Translations under genes and position numbers: made by a program
The notes under the pieces: model-generated
The model's database searches: none
The model's input: only the letters and a program-made list of their open reading frames with translations
Told to the model about the DNA's origin: nothing
NCBI GenBank assembly: GCA_023819225.1
Contig: JAMWCZ010000006.1
Location: 1 to 32,206 of the forward strand
Reading direction: 5' to 3'
DNA: 32,206 bases
Origin: Candidatus Omnitrophota bacterium
GTDB lineage: Bacteria; Ratteibacteria; UBA8468; B48-G9; JAFGKM01
In this document: piece after piece, positions 13,927-22,216 of the stretch
Position numbering within the stretch: the stretch's first letter is position 1
How the letters are laid out: each line of letters opens with the position of its first letter

Positions 13927-16900
13927 TTACACCATAATATGAAAGGAAGATTCCCCTACTATAATCTTCAGTTCTTCTAAAAAGTCAATATCAGGATTTA
14001 TTGCATAGGTCATCGCTCTTATTTTTACCTTCTTTTTTCCGTCCTTTATAAGGTTAATATAAAGCTGACAGTTACCCTTATTTTTTATAAATAACCCTTT
14101 TAACTTCTCTAATTTTTCATCAGGGAAGGGCAGATTTATATCTACTTCCACACTTGAAATAAACCTATCCTTAGCAGTATTAAGATTTGCCACATCATCT
14201 GCTATAACCGTTATCCCTTCCCTTTTTTCAACTCTACCTTTTACAAAAATCATTCCGCCCTTCCTTATTAATGCAGAGTATGATTCATATACCCGTGGAT
14301 AGAAAAGAACCTTTACCCTGCCCGTTGTATCCTCCATCTCACCCCATCCCATCCTTTCTCCTTTCCTATTGCTTGTTCTCTTTATTTCAGTCAGTATTCC
14401 ACCTATACAGACAGGCATATTTTCTTTTACATCCTCAAGTTCAGATATAGAAACATTTGAGAACATCTTTATTATGGAAGTATACCTTGTTAGTGGATGC
14501 CCTGTAAGATAAACACCCAGCATTTCCTTTTCATAGGAAAGCAGTCTTGTTTCAGACCATTCCGGAAGGGAATTGACAATGTTTCTGTTAACATTAAAAG
14601 TTATGCTATTTTTACCAGCAGTGAATATATTCATCTCTCCTTCACTTTTTTTCTTCTGCATCTTAGAACCACGTTCTATTGCTTCATCTATCATTGCAAA
14701 CAGTTGTGACCTTGGAATTTCTAAATAGTCAAATGCACCTGCCTTTACTAAACTCTCTATTACCTTTTTATTGACACTTCTTAGATTAACCCTTTCACAG
14801 AAATCAAAAATTGATGTAAAGAGTCCCCTTTCTCTTGCCTCTATTATGGATTTTATTGCACCTTCCCCTACATTCTTCACAGCAGAAAGCCCAAAGAGTA
14901 TGTCATTACTGAATATCTTAAACCTTTCATCGCTCTCAGATATATCAGGTGGCAATAACCATATATTCATCCTCTCACATTCATCTATATATCCTGCAAT
15001 TTTATCAAAATTTCCTATTTCACTGTTAAGGAGTGCTGTCATAAACTCAAGGGGGTAATTTGCCTTCAAAAACGCTGTCTGATAGGAAATCAATGCATAG
15101 CCAGTGCTATGTGATTTATTGAACCCGTACCCCGCAAATTTTGCAATCTGTTCAAATATCTTCCTTGCTAATGGTTCAGATACACCGTTTTTCTTCGCTC
15201 CTTCTATAAATAGTCCTCTTTTTTCTTCCATCGCCTCAATATCTTTCTTGCCCATAGACCTTCTCAACTCATCCGCCTGCCCCATAGTAAAGCCAGCGAG
15301 TTGATGAGCGATTTCCATTACCTGCTCCTGATACAGAATCACTCCATAGGTACTTTTAAGGATGGGTTCAAGAGAAGGATGGTCATAAGTGATGCAGGAC
15401 GGGGTTTTTTTTCTTCTTATGTATTCTTCCACCATACCGCTTTTCATAGGACCTGGTCTGTATAGTGCAAGTATTGCAATTAAGTCCTCAAAATTCTGTG
15501 GTTCTATATCCTTAAGAAGTTTCTGCATTCCCTTACTTTCAAGCTGAAATACACCTAATGATTCTCCTCTTGAAAGAAGTTGATATGTATTTTTATCATC
15601 TAAAGGAAATTCTTTTATATCTATTCCCTTCCTTTCTTTTATCAGTTTTAAGGTATCTTCTATAACCGCAAGTGTTTTTAGCCCCAGTATGTCAACCTTA
15701 AGAAGTCCTATCTTTTCTATTGCCTCCATTTCATATTGCGTCGCCAGTTCGCCACTTGAAGCACGGAATAAAGGTGCATACTCATATACAGGTGTTTCTG
15801 TTATAACAAGCCCTGCAGCATGTGTAGAAGAGTGCCTTGCAAGTCCTTCTAATTTCAGGGCAATATCAAAAAGGTTTTTAATCCGTTCTTCACTCTCCAT
15901 AATTTTTTTAATATCGGCATTATGAACTATCTCTTCTGACAGAGTTGCACCGGGTTCAGGAGATATTAACTTTGCCACACGGTCAACCTCAGTATAAGTT
16001 AAACCCAATGCCCTTCCCACATCTCTTACAACTGCACGAGCAGCCATCCTTCCATAGGTTCCTATCTGTGATACATTTTCTTTGCCATATTTTTCTCTTA
16101 TATAGGCAATAACCTCATCCCTACGCCTGTCACAGAAATCAACATCCACATCTGGTAAACTTATCCTTTCAGGATTCAGAAATCTTTCAAATATAAGATT
16201 ATAGGTAAGCGGATTAATCTCTGTAATGCCAAGAAGATAGGCAACTAAACTGCCAGCAGCAGAACCTCTCCCAGGGCCAACCCTTATATTATTTGTCCTT
16301 GCGTAATTTACAAAGTCCTGTATAATAAGAAAATAACTGGAAAACCCCATCTTTTTTATAACTTCAAACTCATATGCTGCCCTTTCTACTATCTCATTTT
16401 TAAAGGTATAATCTTTCAGTTTCTTCCTGCATTCTATCCCGAATTTCTCTTTAAGTCCTTTTATTATTAACTCTTCTAAATAGATATCTGGATTTTTACC
16501 TTCTGGCGGATGGAAAACAGGGAGATGATACCTTCCGACGTCTATCTTAACATTACACCTCTCGCTTATTACCAGTGTATTTTTAAGCGACTCAGGTATG
16601 TCCTTAAAAGCAGCATACATCTCGTCAGATGTTTTAAAGTAAAACTCATCTGTTTGAAACCGCATCCTGTCTTTATCCTCAATATGTGTCTGGGTCTGTA
16701 TACAGAGCAAAACTTCATGGGCAAATGCATCTCCTTTTTTAAGATAATGGCAGTCATTTGTGGCAACAAGCCCTGCCCCTGTCTTTCTTGCTATCTCTAC
16801 AAGTAATTTATTTGCCTTGTCTTGTTCAGGAATTTTGTTTTCCATTACCTCAAGATAAAAATTCTCACGACCAACAATATCCTGATATACACCCACCATT

Positions 16901-17373
16901 TCAACTGCCTTATCTATATCGCCGTTTATAAGGTAGGAGGTAATCTCTCCTTTTAGACAACCGCTCAACACAATAATACCTTCAGAATTTTCTGAAAGAA
17001 TCTCCTTATCTATCCGTTGTGTATAATAATAACCCTCGGTAAAAGAAAGGGTGGAAAGTTTGAGGAGATTCCGATACCCTTTTTCATTGGCAGCAAGCAG
17101 TGTGATATGAAAAGATGCCTCTTTCCTGCTAGTATATTCCTGTTGGAAACGACTACCCGGAGCGATGTACATCTCTGCCCCTATGATAGGTCTTACTCCA
17201 TGTTTGAGTGCCTCTTCATAAAACTTCAACACTCCACCCATAGTCCCGTGGTCTGTAATGGCAAGTGCCCTCATCCCTTCTTTGTGAGCCATTTGTGTTA
17301 CCTGTTCTATACGGCACATACCATCAAGTAAACTGTGTTCTGTATGGAGATGAAGATGTACAAACTCTTTCAC
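13927..17373 (-). CDS. dnaE: DNA polymerase III alpha subunit
   Basis: The 1148-aa replicative polymerase begins with a PHP domain (about 1-280; HLHLHTEHSLLDG, ITDHGTMGG). The polymerase palm follows, with GPGRGSAAGS (366-375) and the catalytic aspartates in PDVDVDF (407-413); the third lies in LLKVDILGLK near 570. NKSHSTGYALISYQTAFLKANYPLEF marks the tau/clamp-proximal helical region, and an OB fold (CIGGILTEIKRTSNRKGERMGWGEMED) starts near 1000. It is of the DnaE1 size class. The start is a GTG, supported by GGAGG at 17382-17378, four bases upstream. It is followed by mtnA after four bases. Confidence 0.97.
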   Translation of the reverse strand: MKEFVHLHLHTEHSLLDGMCRIEQVTQMAHKEGMRALAITDHGTMGGVLKFYEEALKHGVRPIIGAEMYIAPGSRFQQEYTSRKEASFHITLLAANEKGYRNLLKLSTLSFTEGYYYTQRIDKEILSENSEGIIVLSGCLKGEITSYLINGDIDKAVEMVGVYQDIVGRENFYLEVMENKIPEQDKANKLLVEIARKTGAGLVATNDCHYLKKGDAFAHEVLLCIQTQTHIEDKDRMRFQTDEFYFKTSDEMYAAFKDIPESLKNTLVISERCNVKIDVGRYHLPVFHPPEGKNPDIYLEELIIKGLKEKFGIECRKKLKDYTFKNEIVERAAYEFEVIKKMGFSSYFLIIQDFVNYARTNNIRVGPGRGSAAGSLVAYLLGITEINPLTYNLIFERFLNPERISLPDVDVDFCDRRRDEVIAYIREKYGKENVSQIGTYGRMAARAVVRDVGRALGLTYTEVDRVAKLISPEPGATLSEEIVHNADIKKIMESEERIKNLFDIALKLEGLARHSSTHAAGLVITETPVYEYAPLFRASSGELATQYEMEAIEKIGLLKVDILGLKTLAVIEDTLKLIKERKGIDIKEFPLDDKNTYQLLSRGESLGVFQLESKGMQKLLKDIEPQNFEDLIAILALYRPGPMKSGMVEEYIRRKKTPSCITYDHPSLEPILKSTYGVILYQEQVMEIAHQLAGFTMGQADELRRSMGKKDIEAMEEKRGLFIEGAKKNGVSEPLARKIFEQIAKFAGYGFNKSHSTGYALISYQTAFLKANYPLEFMTALLNSEIGNFDKIAGYIDECERMNIWLLPPDISESDERFKIFSNDILFGLSAVKNVGEGAIKSIIEARERGLFTSIFDFCERVNLRSVNKKVIESLVKAGAFDYLEIPRSQLFAMIDEAIERGSKMQKKKSEGEMNIFTAGKNSITFNVNRNIVNSLPEWSETRLLSYEKEMLGVYLTGHPLTRYTSIIKMFSNVSISELEDVKENMPVCIGGILTEIKRTSNRKGERMGWGEMEDTTGRVKVLFYPRVYESYSALIRKGGMIFVKGRVEKREGITVIADDVANLNTAKDRFISSVEVDINLPFPDEKLEKLKGLFIKNKGNCQLYINLIKDGKKKVKIRAMTYAINPDIDFLEELKIIVGESSFHIMV

Positions 17374-17377
17374 AGGA

Positions 17378-17382
17378 CCTCC
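17378..17382 (-). promoter_or_regulatory. Ribosome binding site deciding the GTG start of dnaE
   Basis: GGAGG on the minus strand lies four bases before the GTG at 17373. No in-frame ATG is better placed: the nearby ATG at 17384 is in another frame and meets a stop after four codons. Confidence 0.7.
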
Positions 17383-17408
17383 ATAAATCTTTCACGTAGA
17401 TATAAACA

Positions 17409-18578
17409 CTACTTTTTGTTTTTCCCTGTTGAAGCGCGAAGAATTGACTGGTATATCTTCCCTTCTGTCTTAAAAGATGAACTTATGGCAATCTCTACCA
17501 TCTGCATTTCTTTTATGTTTCTAACCCCAAGGGAGCCCATAGAAAGTTTTAGCGCACCCATAAGGTTCTGTGAACCATCATCCACCTTTGCAGGTCCTAA
17601 TAATATCTCTTTAAGTGTGCAGGAGACACCAACCTTAATCCTTGTGCCTCTCGGCAGGTTCTCATCAGATGTTGCCATACCCCAGTGATATCCCTTACCG
17701 GGTGATTCTACTGCCTTGACAAAAGCAGAGCCAATCATAACCGCATCCGCACCTGAAGCAAACGCCTTACATATATCACCGCTGGTTACCATACCACCAT
17801 CTGTAATAATAGGAACATATCTTCCTGTCTTCTTAGAATAGGTATCCCTGGCACTTGCACAGTCCGCTGTGGCAGTTACCTGTGGTATCCCTATGCCGAG
17901 CACCTCCCTTGTAGTACAAGCAGCCCCAGGTCCTATACCAACAAGAAGGCCAGAAATACCTGTTTCCATTAGTTCCATAGCAACATCAAAGGTAACACAA
18001 TTACCCGCAATAATAGGAACTTTTGCTGTTTTGCAAAAAGGAGCAAAATCAAGTGCTTTATAGGAAGAGGATATATGTTTTGCCGTAGTAACCGTTGACT
18101 GTACCACAAATATATCCACACCTGCCTCCTGGCATATCCCGAGAAACCGTTCTGCATACTGGGGAATACAACTTACAGCACAGATAACATTGCCTTTTTT
18201 TATCTCTTCCACTCTCTGTGCTACAAGTTTTTCCTTCACCGGCTCCCTGTAAACACTTTGAATTAGTGCTGTGGACTCTTGATGTGGACTGCTGATAATT
18301 TTTTCTATAACTCCATACGGGTCTTCATATCTTGTATAGATACCCATAAGGTTCAACACACCTATTCCTCCAAGTTTACCCATCTCAACAGCAAATTTTG
18401 TATCACATACACCATCCATTGCAGCAGCAAGCACAGGTATTTTGAGTTTTATACCACTTATCTCTGTTGAGATATCCACATCTTCAGGATTAATGGTAAT
18501 GTTACCCGGCACAAGAGATATATCATCAAATCCATAACAAACCCTTGCTCTTCTATTAACACCTATCCACACAGCCAT
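17409..18578 (-). CDS. GuaB3-type IMP dehydrogenase-family protein
   Basis: The 389-aa protein is a TIM-barrel of the IMPDH/GMP reductase superfamily without the CBS (Bateman) insert. The catalytic loop GIGPGAACTTR carries Cys221. The opening CYGFDDISLVPGNITINPEDVDIST and the later IGIPQVTATADCASARD are like the GuaB3 branch of actinobacteria and cyanobacteria rather than standard GuaB. Purine nucleotide interconversion (IMP/GMP/XMP level) is the expected role, but the exact reaction cannot be read from the sequence. AAGGAGA precedes the ATG, which lies 23 bases inside the end of rsmA. dnaE follows after 35 bases. Confidence 0.82.
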   Translation of the reverse strand: MAVWIGVNRRARVCYGFDDISLVPGNITINPEDVDISTEISGIKLKIPVLAAAMDGVCDTKFAVEMGKLGGIGVLNLMGIYTRYEDPYGVIEKIISSPHQESTALIQSVYREPVKEKLVAQRVEEIKKGNVICAVSCIPQYAERFLGICQEAGVDIFVVQSTVTTAKHISSSYKALDFAPFCKTAKVPIIAGNCVTFDVAMELMETGISGLLVGIGPGAACTTREVLGIGIPQVTATADCASARDTYSKKTGRYVPIITDGGMVTSGDICKAFASGADAVMIGSAFVKAVESPGKGYHWGMATSDENLPRGTRIKVGVSCTLKEILLGPAKVDDGSQNLMGALKLSMGSLGVRNIKEMQMVEIAISSSFKTEGKIYQSILRASTGKNKK

Positions 18579-19437
18579 CTTTTCTCTCCTTTTTTAGAAT
18601 TGTTATAATTTTAAATACCCTATAAATCTCTTCAGGCGTAAGTGTCTCCACCCTGACATTCATTGAAATATTTTCTTCCTCCAACAGTTTTCTGAACCTC
18701 TCTTTTTCTATGCCAAAGATTTTATGAACAACATTAGATATTTTCTTCCTTCTCAGATTGAAAGCCAGTGGTAAAAACTCCCAGAACTCTTTTTCTTTAT
18801 CTATCTTTATCACAGGCCTTTCCAGAGGAACTATCCTCACTGCCACTGAACTTACCTCTGGTTTAGGGAAGAATACGTCTTTTCTTAAAAGATAACATAT
18901 TTTTGATTGAGAGTAAATAGAAAGAAGGACAGAGATAGCACCATAGTTTTTACTGCCAGGAGATGCAACGAGACGTTCTCCCACCTCTTTCTGTACTGTA
19001 AGAAGTGCTGATTTTATTTTATCTCTCATATCCAGGACTTTAAAAACAATGGGTAAACTGATGTAGTAGGGTGTGTTGCCTATCACTTTGACCTTATTAG
19101 GAAGTAGTTCCCACCACTCGGCCGCTGTTTCAAGAAAGTCCTTTTCTATGAGATGGAAATTAGAATATCCAGAAAACCTTTCTTTCAGGATATCGCAGAA
19201 ATCAGGGTCTATCTCAAATGCATATACATCCTTTACCTTATCTATAAATCCATCTGTAAGTGCGCCCAATCCTGGTCCTATCTCAACCACAATATCATCT
19301 TTTGTCAGTTCTGCAAAAGACAGGAGTTTATCCCTGCTGTTTTTATCTATAAGGAAGTGCTGCCCGAAATACTTCTTCATATTTATATTTTTTGCCTGCA
19401 AAAGTTCAAGGCATTTTCTTAGTGTAAGAAACTCCAT
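18556..19437 (-). CDS. rsmA: 16S rRNA dimethyladenosine methyltransferase
   Basis: The 293-aa enzyme dimethylates the two adjacent adenines in the 3' hairpin of 16S rRNA. MKKYFGQHFLID (20-31) matches the family start, and the SAM site EIGPGLGALT spans 52-61. The target-adenine motif IV reads NTPY (121-124) instead of the usual NLPY, and the C-terminal helical domain is complete. The start has GGAGGAGA a few bases upstream. The gene lies between pdxA and the guaB3-like gene, overlapping the latter by 23 bases. The pdxA-rsmA order is also known from enteric bacteria. Confidence 0.95.
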   Translation of the reverse strand: MEFLTLRKCLELLQAKNINMKKYFGQHFLIDKNSRDKLLSFAELTKDDIVVEIGPGLGALTDGFIDKVKDVYAFEIDPDFCDILKERFSGYSNFHLIEKDFLETAAEWWELLPNKVKVIGNTPYYISLPIVFKVLDMRDKIKSALLTVQKEVGERLVASPGSKNYGAISVLLSIYSQSKICYLLRKDVFFPKPEVSSVAVRIVPLERPVIKIDKEKEFWEFLPLAFNLRRKKISNVVHKIFGIEKERFRKLLEEENISMNVRVETLTPEEIYRVFKIITILKKERKDGCVDRC

Positions 19438-19456
19438 TATGTATCTCCTCCGACCG

Positions 19457-20461
19457 CTACATTGTTTCTTTTTGCTTAATGCAAAATTTTGTTATCAAAT
19501 CTCCAGTAAGTTTATATGCCTCAATAAAACTGGAAGGGTCTGCGAGCCCCTTATATGCAATATCAAAGGCGGTACCATGCCCGGGGCTTGTCCTTACCAT
19601 TTTCAGGCCTAATGTACAATTGACAAGTTTATCAAAAAAGAATGTTTTAAGCGGTATCATCGCCTGGTCATGATACATCGCTATAACCATATCACACTTT
19701 CCTTCCACTGCCTTCTTGAAGATGGCATCTGCAGGAATGGGGCCTTCACAATCTATCCCTCTTTTATGCAATATCCTTATCGCAGGAATTATTATTTCGC
19801 TTTCTTCCCTGCCAAGTATGCCAGATTCTCCACTGTGGGGATTAAGCGCAGAGATGCCCATTAAAGGTCTTTTTATACCGAGTTTTACCAGAAATTCATA
19901 CCCGGTGGTAACCTTTTCAATGAGAAGTGTTTTGGACAAATTTTTACTTACGTCCTTCAGTGGTATATGTGTTGTTGCAAGCAGTACCTTTATATTTCCT
20001 GCAACCATAACCATAGCATACTTTTTACACTGGAGCCGTTCAGCAAGGAGTTCTGTATGTCCTGCGTATCTAAAACCAGCAAGATGCCATGACTTCTTTG
20101 ATATAGGAAGTGTCAAAAGGCCATCTATCTGCCCTCCCTCCCAGAGTTGAATTGCCCTCTCCACATAAAGAAAGGATGCCTTACCACATATAGGTGAGTC
20201 CTTACCTGTTGGAAATTTTTTATTTCTTATAATTCCTGCTTCATAGATATTAAGACAATTTTCTTTTATCTCGTCTTTTGTTTTTACAACATTAAGTTGT
20301 GCCTTCCCGTAGATGAAATTTTTCTCAATAACAGGGATATCTCCTATAACAAGAGGTATGGCTCCGGGAATTTTTTTAATATATGGAAGCCCTTTCAGAA
20401 GCACCTCGGGTCCTATACCAGAAGGGTCTCCGATAGATATACCTATCACTCTTTTCTTCAT
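19457..20461 (-). CDS. pdxA: 4-hydroxythreonine-4-phosphate dehydrogenase
   Basis: The enzyme oxidises 4-phosphohydroxy-L-threonine in the DXP-dependent pyridoxal phosphate pathway. It opens KRVIGISIGDPSGIGPEVLLK, the PdxA signature. The three metal-binding histidines occur in AGHTE, LNPHSGESG and MYHDQAMIP, and SPGHGTAFDIAYKG ends the conserved core. The frame extends to a TTG at 20485, but the ATG at 20461 places the start beside the conserved MKKRVIGIS segment and is preferred (334 aa). Neither start has a strong ribosome site; the upstream chaperone gene stops 27 bases away, so coupling may help. PdxA2-type relatives act on other substrates. Confidence 0.92.
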   Translation of the reverse strand: MKKRVIGISIGDPSGIGPEVLLKGLPYIKKIPGAIPLVIGDIPVIEKNFIYGKAQLNVVKTKDEIKENCLNIYEAGIIRNKKFPTGKDSPICGKASFLYVERAIQLWEGGQIDGLLTLPISKKSWHLAGFRYAGHTELLAERLQCKKYAMVMVAGNIKVLLATTHIPLKDVSKNLSKTLLIEKVTTGYEFLVKLGIKRPLMGISALNPHSGESGILGREESEIIIPAIRILHKRGIDCEGPIPADAIFKKAVEGKCDMVIAMYHDQAMIPLKTFFFDKLVNCTLGLKMVRTSPGHGTAFDIAYKGLADPSSFIEAYKLTGDLITKFCIKQKETM

Positions 20462-20488
20462 CTTATCAACAATCAGAATCCACAATAA

Positions 20489-21301
20489 TCAATCGCAGTA
20501 AAAGACAGGAATTTTTGAATGTAGTTCTTTAAGATAATTGTTAAACTTCTCCTCAAACTTCATATTCTGCAGAGTCATTCTGGCATTAAGGTATAACTGC
20601 TGATAGGAATTGACTTCTTCATGTCTTACATCTTTAAGAAAAACTACAAGATATCTGTTCCCGATTTTAATGGGACCACTGAGTTTTCCCGGAGAAAGTT
20701 TTTCAATCTCAGATAAAACCTCAGACATAATCTCTTCTCTGGAAAGAATCCCTTCCTCTCCCATATCTGTTTCCTTTGTATTATCAAAGGCATTTATAAA
20801 TTCTTGTGCTGATGATTCACTATCAAACCACTTCAGACGGAAACGATAGTAATAATTACCTTTTTCCTTTAACTCTTTCATCTTCGCTGCAATCTCAGGC
20901 GTAGTTATCTCTATCTTATCAACCACATTCTTTTTTATGATGTTCCTGACCTTTATCTTCTCTTCAACTGTCTTTACAAATATACTATAAGGTATATTAT
21001 CTGCCTCCAGTGCCTTGTAAAAAGACACCTCATCGGGAAACCTTTTCTTAATACGTTCTATTTCAAGAGTGAGTTCATCAAGAGAAACCACAATCCCTTC
21101 ATTCTCCGCCTGGAATAGAAGCATCTTTTCTATCACAACATCCCTCAGTGCCTCTTCATAGTCCTTGTTCTCTTCCTTCATCTTCATTCTAACATCGCTT
21201 TCAAAAACAACCTTGTTTCCCACCATCACAACTGATGTATTCTCACAGTAAAGTCCAGATATTACACAGATAAGTATTGCACAGATAATTATCTTTTTCA
21301 T
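20489..21301 (-). CDS. SurA-N-like secreted chaperone
   Basis: The 270-aa precursor starts with an export signal (MKKIIICAILICVISGLYC). The mature part begins TSVVMVGNKVVFESDVRMKM, the usual opening of SurA-N chaperones, followed by the typical helices (EEALRDVVIEKMLLFQAE). The second half (about 150-240) resembles a reduced parvulin fold, with SPGKLSGPIKIGNRYLVVFLKDV, but the central catalytic region is short, so isomerase activity is doubtful. It would assist folding of envelope proteins in the periplasm. AGAGGGGACA precedes the ATG. It follows the PpiC gene by 13 bases in the pseudopilin operon. Confidence 0.8.
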   Translation of the reverse strand: MKKIIICAILICVISGLYCENTSVVMVGNKVVFESDVRMKMKEENKDYEEALRDVVIEKMLLFQAENEGIVVSLDELTLEIERIKKRFPDEVSFYKALEADNIPYSIFVKTVEEKIKVRNIIKKNVVDKIEITTPEIAAKMKELKEKGNYYYRFRLKWFDSESSAQEFINAFDNTKETDMGEEGILSREEIMSEVLSEIEKLSPGKLSGPIKIGNRYLVVFLKDVRHEEVNSYQQLYLNARMTLQNMKFEEKFNNYLKELHSKIPVFYCD

Positions 21302-21314
21302 TGTCCCCTCTCTT

Positions 21315-22193
21315 TTATTTTGACTTCAATCTCTCTACCTTTTCCAAATAAATCCTTATTCTCCCTTTTTCCTTAAGTTTAGCCATCAAAATATCAACCT
21401 CTCCTTTCTTTTTGAAGGAAACTAGCATCTCCTTTATAGATGGCTTTGCCTCTTCAAGTGTAAGCATCCTGCTTTCTGTCTTACCAGCAAGTTTGATGAT
21501 GTGGTACCCTGCCTCTGTTCTTATAATATTTGCAAGTATATCACCAGGTGTCATCCTTGAAACAAGTGCTGCTATCTCCGGCTCAAGTTTTCTTACATCA
21601 ATCCATCCAAGGTCTCCTGCCTTCTCCTTGCTTGCCGATATGGACTCATTCATTGCTATCAACTCAAACGACTCTCCCAAAGAGAGCCGTTTCCTTACTA
21701 CCTCGGCTTTCTCCTGTGTGGGTAGTACTATCTCAAATAACCTTACTTTTTCAGGTATAAGAAACTCTTCCAGGTGGGTATTGTAATACTCTGTTATCTC
21801 TTCATCGGCAACTTTTATCCTTTCAGTGAGAATTTTATCTACATATTCTTTTGCCATGACTTTTATATAATAGTTTTTCATCATATCATCCACATCTCTT
21901 TTCAATCTTCTCTCATATCTTTTTGCTTCCTGGTAGAGAAGTATCTGATTTATATATGTTTCCACAACACTTTTAGGGTCTACTTCCAGCGTCTCCTTAT
22001 ATACTGATGGAGATGACTCCATCTCAACAAGTATATCCTTTATTGTAACTGGATAACCATTAACAACTGCAACTACATTTCTGTTCTTAAAAAACAAAAT
22101 GAAGTATATAAGTCCAGCAAAAATAATTACAAGAGCAGATATAAGTAATACCCTTTTATTTTTTTGAGAAAGTTTAATTTTTATTTTTTTCAT
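21315..22193 (-). CDS. Membrane-anchored PpiC/parvulin-type peptidyl-prolyl isomerase
   Basis: The 292-aa protein has a basic cytoplasmic tail, one membrane helix at about 15-34 and a periplasmic body. A SurA-N-like region (VVAVVNGYPVTIKDILVEME...) leads to a rotamase domain at about 155-255 with the expected GDLGWIDVRKLEPEIAALVSRMTPGDI and EAGYHIIKLAGKTES. It should catalyse prolyl cis-trans isomerisation and act as a holdase, like PrsA/PpiD. It is encoded 23 bases after the GspK-like gene, which suggests service to secretion or pilus components; that is inference. Confidence 0.88.
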   Translation of the reverse strand: MKKIKIKLSQKNKRVLLISALVIIFAGLIYFILFFKNRNVVAVVNGYPVTIKDILVEMESSPSVYKETLEVDPKSVVETYINQILLYQEAKRYERRLKRDVDDMMKNYYIKVMAKEYVDKILTERIKVADEEITEYYNTHLEEFLIPEKVRLFEIVLPTQEKAEVVRKRLSLGESFELIAMNESISASKEKAGDLGWIDVRKLEPEIAALVSRMTPGDILANIIRTEAGYHIIKLAGKTESRMLTLEEAKPSIKEMLVSFKKKGEVDILMAKLKEKGRIRIYLEKVERLKSK

Positions 22194-22216
22194 ATTATTA
22201 CCCTGCCTCTTCTTCT

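Noticed and set aside
16569-16769. Frames opposite dnaE and other long genes
   Set aside because: They are shadows of well-supported genes and show no domain or start signal.
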